NCBI GenBank assembly: GCA_036403235.1
Contig: DASWRI010000015.1
Coordinates: forward strand, 98,194 to 162,193
Source: JBGTFE01 sp036403235
GTDB taxonomy: Bacteria > Acidobacteriota > Blastocatellia > Pyrinomonadales > Pyrinomonadaceae
Length of the DNA: 64,000 nucleotides
Direction of reading: 5' to 3'
Shown: positions 58,898 through 64,000 of the stretch, piece after piece
Position numbering within the stretch: the first letter of the stretch is position 1
Layout: each line of letters begins with the position of its first letter
Made by a program: the position numbers and the translations under genes
Notes under the pieces: model-generated
Databases searched by the model: none
What the model was told of the DNA's origin: nothing
The model's input: the letters and a program-made list of their open reading frames with translations, nothing else

Positions 58898-61849
58898 CTA
58901 AAAAGTGAACCGCGCCGCAAGCTGGAATGCGCGCGGGCCGCCCGAGCCGAAAACGCCGCCGGCGGTCGTTACCGGCTGGCCGAAATTCGGCGTGCCGAGA
59001 ACGTTGCCGAAACCGGAAAAATTCGTATTTGAAACGCCCAGGATATTGGTCGTGTTAAAGACGTTGAAAATTTCGACAATCGGTTCGAGACGAAATCTTT
59101 CCCCGAACACGAACACTTTTGAAACGCGCACATCGAGCGAGCTGAAATTATCGTTAAATCTCGCGTTTGCTGGCGCAAGCGGTAAAGCTTGGCCGTTTGC
59201 TCCGCCCACCGCATTTAACTGCGCGATAAAAGAATTCAGCTCCGATGCGTTTTTGAAAAGTCGGCCGCCCGCGTTTCTCTGCAACTGCGGAATCCTCGAC
59301 GATGCGTCGGGCAGAAGAATGTCCATCGGAACGCCCGACGCGAGCGTTAAAATCGGCGCAAGCTTTATATCGAACGGCAAATCGATTGTTCCGGCAATCG
59401 TAAAACGATGCCGCTGGTCGTTCGGCGTCGGCGCGAATTCGAGGCGCAGATTGTTCGGGTCAATCGGCCCGTTTGAAAACGGAATCTGGTCGTCGTTGGC
59501 GTAATTAAACGCTTTTGAAAGCGTGTATGAGGCGCGAAAACCGAAACGGCTCGAAAATCTTTTTTCGACGCTCAAAAGCAGGCCGTCGTATATAAATTTA
59601 ACGCTCGATTCGAGATTTACGACTCTGTCCGGCCCGCCGACGATTGGATTAAAAACCGCGCCGACCGTCCGCCCGATGATAAAATTCGTGCCGAAATTGT
59701 GCAAATAATCGGCGCGCAAAATAAAATTTCGGGCAAATTCCCACTGCAGCCCAAGATTCGATTGCTGAACCGACGGATTTTGCAGATTGTTGTCGATAAT
59801 ATTGATGCCGGAAGCGCCCGCGCCGGGCAGAACGAAACCGGAAAAAGGATTGGCGACGGTCGGCGCGAACGGCAGAAATCTTCCGTTCTGGTCAAGAAAA
59901 ACCGGCGCGCCGTTCTGGTCGCGCAGAGCGTTTCCGGCGCGAACGGCAATCGGCAGCGCGCGCCCGTCAAGCCCGCGTTCGAGCGTTACCAATTCGAGCA
60001 CGACGCGGTCGTAATAAATCCCGTAGCCGCCGTGAAGGCTGAATTTTAAGTTGGAAGTCGAGTAATTAAAACCGACGCGCGGCCCGAAATTGTTCCAGTC
60101 CACCTTGCGCTCGCCTCTGTAGAACGAAGCGACAATCGGATTTATATCGGCAAATCCCGAATTGTTTTTTACGTTTGTATCGGCCTCGTAGCGCAAGCCG
60201 AGATTGAGCGTTAAATTCGACGTTACGCGCCAATCGTCCTGCACAAAAAGCGCGAAATGATTGTTGTCGACGTTTTCGAGATTCAAAGGTCTGTCGGGAA
60301 ACTGGCTGCGCAACGCAACGGCGAAAAGCAAATCGCCGTCGTCGATGCGGCCGTCGCCGTTGCGGTCAAAATCGGCAAAATCCTGTACGAACTCGATTCT
60401 TCCCTGCTGGAAAACGCCGAGAAATATACTCGAATCTATTTTTTGAAATTCGCCGCCGATTTTCAGCGTGTGACCGCCCGCAACGACTGTTAAAGCGTCT
60501 GAAAACTGCAGGCGATTCTGCTTGGTCGCCTGCGGCACGCGAAAGCTCGAACCGTCGAGAATGCTCGGGAAAGTGTATTGAATCCCGTTCGAAACCGGAT
60601 TCGTCTCGTTTTTGAAGTTGTTCAGGCTAAACCCGAAACTATTGACAATCCTTTTAGAAAGAACGCTCGTCCAGTTTGCCATCAACGAATGAAAACGATT
60701 TTTTAAGTTTTGCAGATATGAAGCCGACCCGATGGCGCGGTCGAGCTTGCTCGAATCTCTTGCGTCGACGTCTTCGAACGAATATCGAAACTCGAATCTG
60801 TTCGTATCGTTCGCCTGAAAATCGACGCGGCCGTTAAAAAGCAAATCATTGAGCGGCGCTTCCGCAAATCCGCGCGTGATTCTGCGGTTGGCGACGTCGC
60901 GGATGCCGACCAGAACCGCGCCGTCCTGATTGCGATATTCGAGCGCGCCGAACGCCCAGAGCTTTTCTTTGATAATGGGAGCGCCGAGCGTAAACGAATA
61001 TTGCTGGCGGTCAAACGGCGGCGGCTGCCGGCTCCGGTCAAACGTCGCGGGCAAGCCCTGAAGCCGCCGGTCGCGCTCGAAAAACGAGACGGAACCGCGT
61101 ACTTCATTTGTTCCGCCTTTGGTCACGACGTTGATAGTCGAGGAAGCCGAGCGACCGTATTCGGCCGAAAAACGATTTGTCGCCACCTGAAATTCCTGCA
61201 CCGCGTCCTGCGAGATATTTATCAGAGAGCCACCGACGACGTCGTCGTTATTATCCGTTCCGTCGATTAAAACGTTGCCGCCGCGTCCCATCTGGCCGGC
61301 GGAAGAAATGACGATTGTGTTCGTTTTGGTCGGGTCGAAATTCGGCGCAATCGTATTTCCGGGTGTCAACAGCGCCAGCTCGAGAAAATTTCGACCGTTG
61401 AGCGGAAGGCTTTCGATTTCTTTATCATTTATCACGGCATCGACTTTTGAAGTTTGCATATCGACGAGCGGAGTCGTTCCGAAATCATCGTCGAGCACAA
61501 CTTCCCGAACCTCACCGACACTTAATTGAGCGTTAGAAGTCACCGTCTGACCGACGTTCAATACTACTTTTGCGTATGTCGTCTTTTGAAATCCCGCCGC
61601 TTCAAAACGGATTGTGTATTCGCCGACCGGCAAACCCGAAATCGTATAAACGCCTTTGTCGTCCGTAATCGTGTTTTGATAAAGATTCGTCGCGTTGTTT
61701 GTCGCCGCAACCGTTGCGCCCGGAATAACCGCGCCGGCAGCGTCCGTAACGATTCCCGTCAGCGTCGCCGCCGGCTGCTGCGCCCGCGCCGCAAAATTTA
61801 AGACAAACAGCAATAAAACGCAAAATGAAGTGGAAATAAACTTTCTCAT
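58898..61849 (-). CDS. TonB-dependent receptor, Oar-like with carboxypeptidase-regulatory N-terminal domain
   Basis: 983 residues with signal peptide 1-23 (LLLFVLNFAARAQ). Residues about 25-110 are a CarboxypepD_reg-like Ig domain (LTGIVTDAAGAVIPGATV, GEYTIRFEAAGFQKT). A plug-like region follows (NGRNFLELALLTPGN, GRSASSTINVVTKGGTNE). The rest is an outer-membrane beta-barrel ending in Phe (LAARFTF). Such Oar-like proteins are abundant in Acidobacteriota and import or bind large ligands. An Asp-rich DFDRNGDGRIDDGD segment looks like a calcium-binding loop. It is transcribed alone. Confidence 0.93.
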   Translation of the reverse strand: MRKFISTSFCVLLLFVLNFAARAQQPAATLTGIVTDAAGAVIPGATVAATNNATNLYQNTITDDKGVYTISGLPVGEYTIRFEAAGFQKTTYAKVVLNVGQTVTSNAQLSVGEVREVVLDDDFGTTPLVDMQTSKVDAVINDKEIESLPLNGRNFLELALLTPGNTIAPNFDPTKTNTIVISSAGQMGRGGNVLIDGTDNNDDVVGGSLINISQDAVQEFQVATNRFSAEYGRSASSTINVVTKGGTNEVRGSVSFFERDRRLQGLPATFDRSRQPPPFDRQQYSFTLGAPIIKEKLWAFGALEYRNQDGAVLVGIRDVANRRITRGFAEAPLNDLLFNGRVDFQANDTNRFEFRYSFEDVDARDSSKLDRAIGSASYLQNLKNRFHSLMANWTSVLSKRIVNSFGFSLNNFKNETNPVSNGIQYTFPSILDGSSFRVPQATKQNRLQFSDALTVVAGGHTLKIGGEFQKIDSSIFLGVFQQGRIEFVQDFADFDRNGDGRIDDGDLLFAVALRSQFPDRPLNLENVDNNHFALFVQDDWRVTSNLTLNLGLRYEADTNVKNNSGFADINPIVASFYRGERKVDWNNFGPRVGFNYSTSNLKFSLHGGYGIYYDRVVLELVTLERGLDGRALPIAVRAGNALRDQNGAPVFLDQNGRFLPFAPTVANPFSGFVLPGAGASGINIIDNNLQNPSVQQSNLGLQWEFARNFILRADYLHNFGTNFIIGRTVGAVFNPIVGGPDRVVNLESSVKFIYDGLLLSVEKRFSSRFGFRASYTLSKAFNYANDDQIPFSNGPIDPNNLRLEFAPTPNDQRHRFTIAGTIDLPFDIKLAPILTLASGVPMDILLPDASSRIPQLQRNAGGRLFKNASELNSFIAQLNAVGGANGQALPLAPANARFNDNFSSLDVRVSKVFVFGERFRLEPIVEIFNVFNTTNILGVSNTNFSGFGNVLGTPNFGQPVTTAGGVFGSGGPRAFQLAARFTF

Positions 61850-61944
61850 TAAATTTTCTTTTGGATTATAAATTCAGATTCGAAAAATATATGTTCCTTA
61901 TTCTAGCAAGCCTTATGCACGCAAACAAAAGAAAAAAATTAATA

Positions 61945-62038
61945 AACTGAAAAGCAAAAACTTAAAGCTGAAAAGTGACGATTGATTTTTACATTTCAAT
62001 TTTCGCTTTTCAGTTTTCAATTTTTCATTGCTTTTAGC
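61945..62038. repeat. Imperfect palindrome of AAAACTG/AAAGCTG heptamers
   Basis: AAACTGAAAAGCAAAAACTT and AAGCTGAAAAGTG on one side are matched by CACTT-free TTTCGCTTTTCAGTTTTC on the other. It is the same AAAACTG unit as at 28993. It fills the gap between two divergent genes. Confidence 0.55.
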
Positions 62039-62064
62039 CTGTAATTTAACTAAAATTGCGCTAT

Positions 62065-63177
62065 ATGAGAAACTTTGTCGCGCTTGCACTGTTGTTTGTG
62101 CTGTCTTTCGCCAATTTTGGACAAAAAATTACGCTTAACGAAAAGGCCGCTAAACCAACGCCAACTCCGAAAGCAAAAGTCGTTAAGCCGAAAGCTACGC
62201 CAAAACCTGAAAGTGCGTCTAAAACTCAAAAAGTAAAACCTAAAACTGCCGCCGAAGCGCAATTGACAAAACCCAAAGCAATCGTCAAAACGCCAAAACC
62301 TGAAACCGAGACGAAGAAAGTCGCGGCTCAGAAACCAAAAATTAAATTAAAAGCGAGCGTTAAGCCGAAAACGACCGCCAAAAAAACCGAAACGGAAACA
62401 AAGCTGACGACAATCGAAGGAAAAACGTCCGACGGTAAAGAAATAACTCTCCGCGAAGACGGCACGTGGGCTTATAAAAAAGCCGAATCGACTCCAAAAA
62501 CTGAACCGACGCCAAAACCGACGCCAATCGCAAAAGTTTCTCCAACACCGAAGCCTTCAACCGTTGCCAAAACTTCTCCGACTCCGAAACCCGCGACAGT
62601 TGCAAAAACGACGCCGACGCCTGCGATAAAGCCGACGCCGAAGACGAAACCGTCGCCGGCTCCCGTCGCCAAGACGAATCCGGTCAGCAAACCGAAACCG
62701 ACGCCCGCGCAATGCGATTTGGCGTTAAATGATTCGCCGTCGATTCGCGGCCTGCGGCTCGGCATGACGCGCGACGAGGCCGACGAAATCATTCCCGGCG
62801 ACCGGATAACGATTATCAATTCCTCGGACATTATCTCGTATCCGCATTACAGCCGCGCGCGCGGCTTTGAAAACATTTATCAAATCTCGGCGCGCTTTTT
62901 CGACGACAGACTTTCCGCCCTCGAAGTTGTTTACGAAGAAGCGGACGTAAAATGGAAAAACGCGAAAGAATTTGCCGAGAATCTTTCGTCAAACTTCAAG
63001 CTCTCGCCGGTTTTCTGGAAATACAACACCCGGGACGCGGCCTTCGCCGAAATGCAGTGCAAAGATTTTTCGATAAAAATTGACTCGTCCGCCAACGAGA
63101 TTTCTCTGCAAAAAATAAATGCGCCGCAAAAAACGGCGCAGGAAATGACGACGGAGAAAAAGATTTTCAAGCCCTAG
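62065..63177 (+). CDS. Secreted Lys/Pro/Thr-rich protein with a conserved C-terminal domain
   Basis: 370 residues from ATG 62065. A TTG nine bases upstream is less likely. Signal peptide 1-16 (ALALLFVLSFANFG). Residues about 25-110 and 145-215 are Lys/Pro/Thr-rich (TPTPKAKVVKPKATPKPE). Between them lies a small domain IEGKTSDGKEITLREDGTWA split in meaning here as a DUF3157-like motif ending TWAYKK. The C-terminal 150 residues form a globular domain (IRGLRLGMTRDEADEIIPG, then YQISARFFDDRLSALEVVY). The basic Pro-rich arms may span or bind peptidoglycan. Function unknown. Confidence 0.72.
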   Translation: MRNFVALALLFVLSFANFGQKITLNEKAAKPTPTPKAKVVKPKATPKPESASKTQKVKPKTAAEAQLTKPKAIVKTPKPETETKKVAAQKPKIKLKASVKPKTTAKKTETETKLTTIEGKTSDGKEITLREDGTWAYKKAESTPKTEPTPKPTPIAKVSPTPKPSTVAKTSPTPKPATVAKTTPTPAIKPTPKTKPSPAPVAKTNPVSKPKPTPAQCDLALNDSPSIRGLRLGMTRDEADEIIPGDRITIINSSDIISYPHYSRARGFENIYQISARFFDDRLSALEVVYEEADVKWKNAKEFAENLSSNFKLSPVFWKYNTRDAAFAEMQCKDFSIKIDSSANEISLQKINAPQKTAQEMTTEKKIFKP

Positions 63178-63256
63178 AAAGTGAGAAACAGAAAACGTCT
63201 TTCACTTTTCAAAGAAATGTCGCGCAATGTTCAGCCGAAATTATAAACGATAAATT

Positions 63257-64000
63257 TTAGGGATTTGCTCTCGAAGGAACCGGCACGTCGTCGTTTGCGC
63301 CGAATTGTATGGCTGTAAATCCGCTCTGACTTCTCGACAGATACCAGTTTGCATCCGCCGGACGAAAGACGGCGAAATCCGCGCGCCCGTCGCCGTCGTA
63401 ATCACCCGCGACCGGAATATCGCCGGCCGCTCCAAAAGGCGCGGCATAAAAACTCTGGTCTTCGCTTCGCAAAACGTACCAAAAGCCGTTTGCCGGACGC
63501 CATACGGCAACATCAATTTTGCCGTCGCCGGTGTAATCCGCCGGAACGGGAAAATCCGCTCCGTTTCCGAACTGAAAAGCGACTGTCGAATTATCGGAGC
63601 TTTTCTGAAACCACCATTCACCCTGAGAAGGCCGAAAGACGGCTATATCCGCCTTTCGGTCGCCGTCATAATCAGCCGCGACGGGAACGTCGCCGTTTGC
63701 GCCGAACTGCCGAATAATCGTTCCGCCCGTAGATTTATTGATAAACCAAGTCGCAGAACCGGGACGAAAAACGGAGGCATCGGCTTTTCCGTCGCCGTCA
63801 AAATCGGCGGCGGCGGGAATATCTCCGGCCGCGCCGAACGGGAACGAGTAAAAACTGTCGTCTTCGCTCCGCAGGACAAACCAGAAACCGTTCGCCGGAC
63901 GCCAAAAAGCGATGTCGGTTTTGCCGTCGCCCGTAAAATCGGCGGCGGTTATCTTGTCCGTCCCGTTTCCGAATTGAAATGCGTGGTTTTGATTATCCGA
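63257..64000 (-). CDS. FG-GAP/VCBS-like repeat protein, C-terminal part (start beyond window)
   Basis: 248 codons read on the minus strand from the window edge to the stop at 63257, so the N terminus is missing. Repeats of about 47-50 residues carry calcium-loop motifs DFDGDGKADASVFRP, DYDGDRKADIAVFRP, DYTGDGKIDVAVWRP and DYDGDGRADFAVFRP, each with Trp-x-x-x-(R/K)S. A higher-order unit is visible: RPANGFWFVLRSEDDSFY and RPANGFWYVLRSEDQSFY are almost identical and recur with a longer period. Proteins of this type are secreted beta-propellers, often at the end of larger surface proteins. Confidence 0.88.
   Translation of the reverse strand, partial: SDNQNHAFQFGNGTDKITAADFTGDGKTDIAFWRPANGFWFVLRSEDDSFYSFPFGAAGDIPAAADFDGDGKADASVFRPGSATWFINKSTGGTIIRQFGANGDVPVAADYDGDRKADIAVFRPSQGEWWFQKSSDNSTVAFQFGNGADFPVPADYTGDGKIDVAVWRPANGFWYVLRSEDQSFYAAPFGAAGDIPVAGDYDGDGRADFAVFRPADANWYLSRSQSGFTAIQFGANDDVPVPSRANP

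Overview
The window looks like a chromosomal segment of a Gram-negative soil or freshwater bacterium, most likely an Acidobacteriota of the Blastocatellia/Pyrinomonadales type. This rests on gene content: an Oar-like TonB-dependent receptor with a carboxypeptidase-regulatory domain, many secreted peptidases, MalT/BTAD giant regulators, FG-GAP surface proteins and ResB/CcsA cytochrome c biogenesis. No rRNA or marker phylogeny was available.

Layout. 1-8.9 kb: an oligopeptide ABC ATPase (cut by the left edge), a TonB-like protein, S41, M28 and S9 peptidases, and a papain-like cysteine peptidase with a partner. 9-17.9 kb: an M1 aminopeptidase; an apparently orphan c-di-AMP (ydaO/yuaA) riboswitch with its own promoter on the minus strand; the ctaB-coxIII-DUF420 oxidase unit; divergently, resB-ccsA-hypothetical-TPR. 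17.9-31.2 kb: an AAC(6')-like acetyltransferase, a catalytically dead S41 homologue, ruvX, a penicillin acylase, a lone integron-type gene cassette with an attC-like site, an ExbD-like lipoprotein, tRNA-Glu, DPP IV, an aldehyde dehydrogenase, cytochrome c and tRNA-Arg. 31.2-43.9 kb: a subtilase with an N-terminal octapeptide repeat, a SARP-type (NTPase-TPR-BTAD) regulator and an M36-like metallopeptidase. Four promoters around the regulator carry TCAAG heptamers repeated at 11 bp and placed 8 bp before a -10 box, the geometry of SARP operators. 43.9-50.8 kb: a gluzincin-TPR protein, two paralogous M15-like lipoproteins or secreted proteins, an iron permease, hutH and a Crp/Fnr regulator.

51.2-55.4 kb holds the most striking system, a probable borosin RiPP cluster. 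It has an OphMA-type autocatalytic peptide alpha-N-methyltransferase carrying three C-terminal Val/Ile/Glu-rich core segments. Next is a membrane-anchored 599-residue protein with a Nif11-like N terminus whose C terminus carries the same core. Third is a small Fe(II)/2OG oxygenase. The cluster lies between hutH and hutI, as if inserted in a hut locus.

55.4-64 kb: hutI, an AhpD-like protein whose resolving cysteine codon is an in-frame UGA followed by a SECIS-like hairpin (a probable selenoprotein), an APC permease, a large TonB-dependent receptor, a Lys/Pro-rich secreted protein and an FG-GAP repeat protein cut by the right edge.

Short heptanucleotide tandem repeats and quasi-palindromic REP-like sequences are scattered between genes and in several places run into coding sequence (hutH, hutI, the permease C terminus, a signal peptide, perhaps the ruvX N terminus). 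The peptidases, the peptide ABC transporter, the Hut enzymes, the permease and the TonB receptor fit a life on extracellular protein and peptides.
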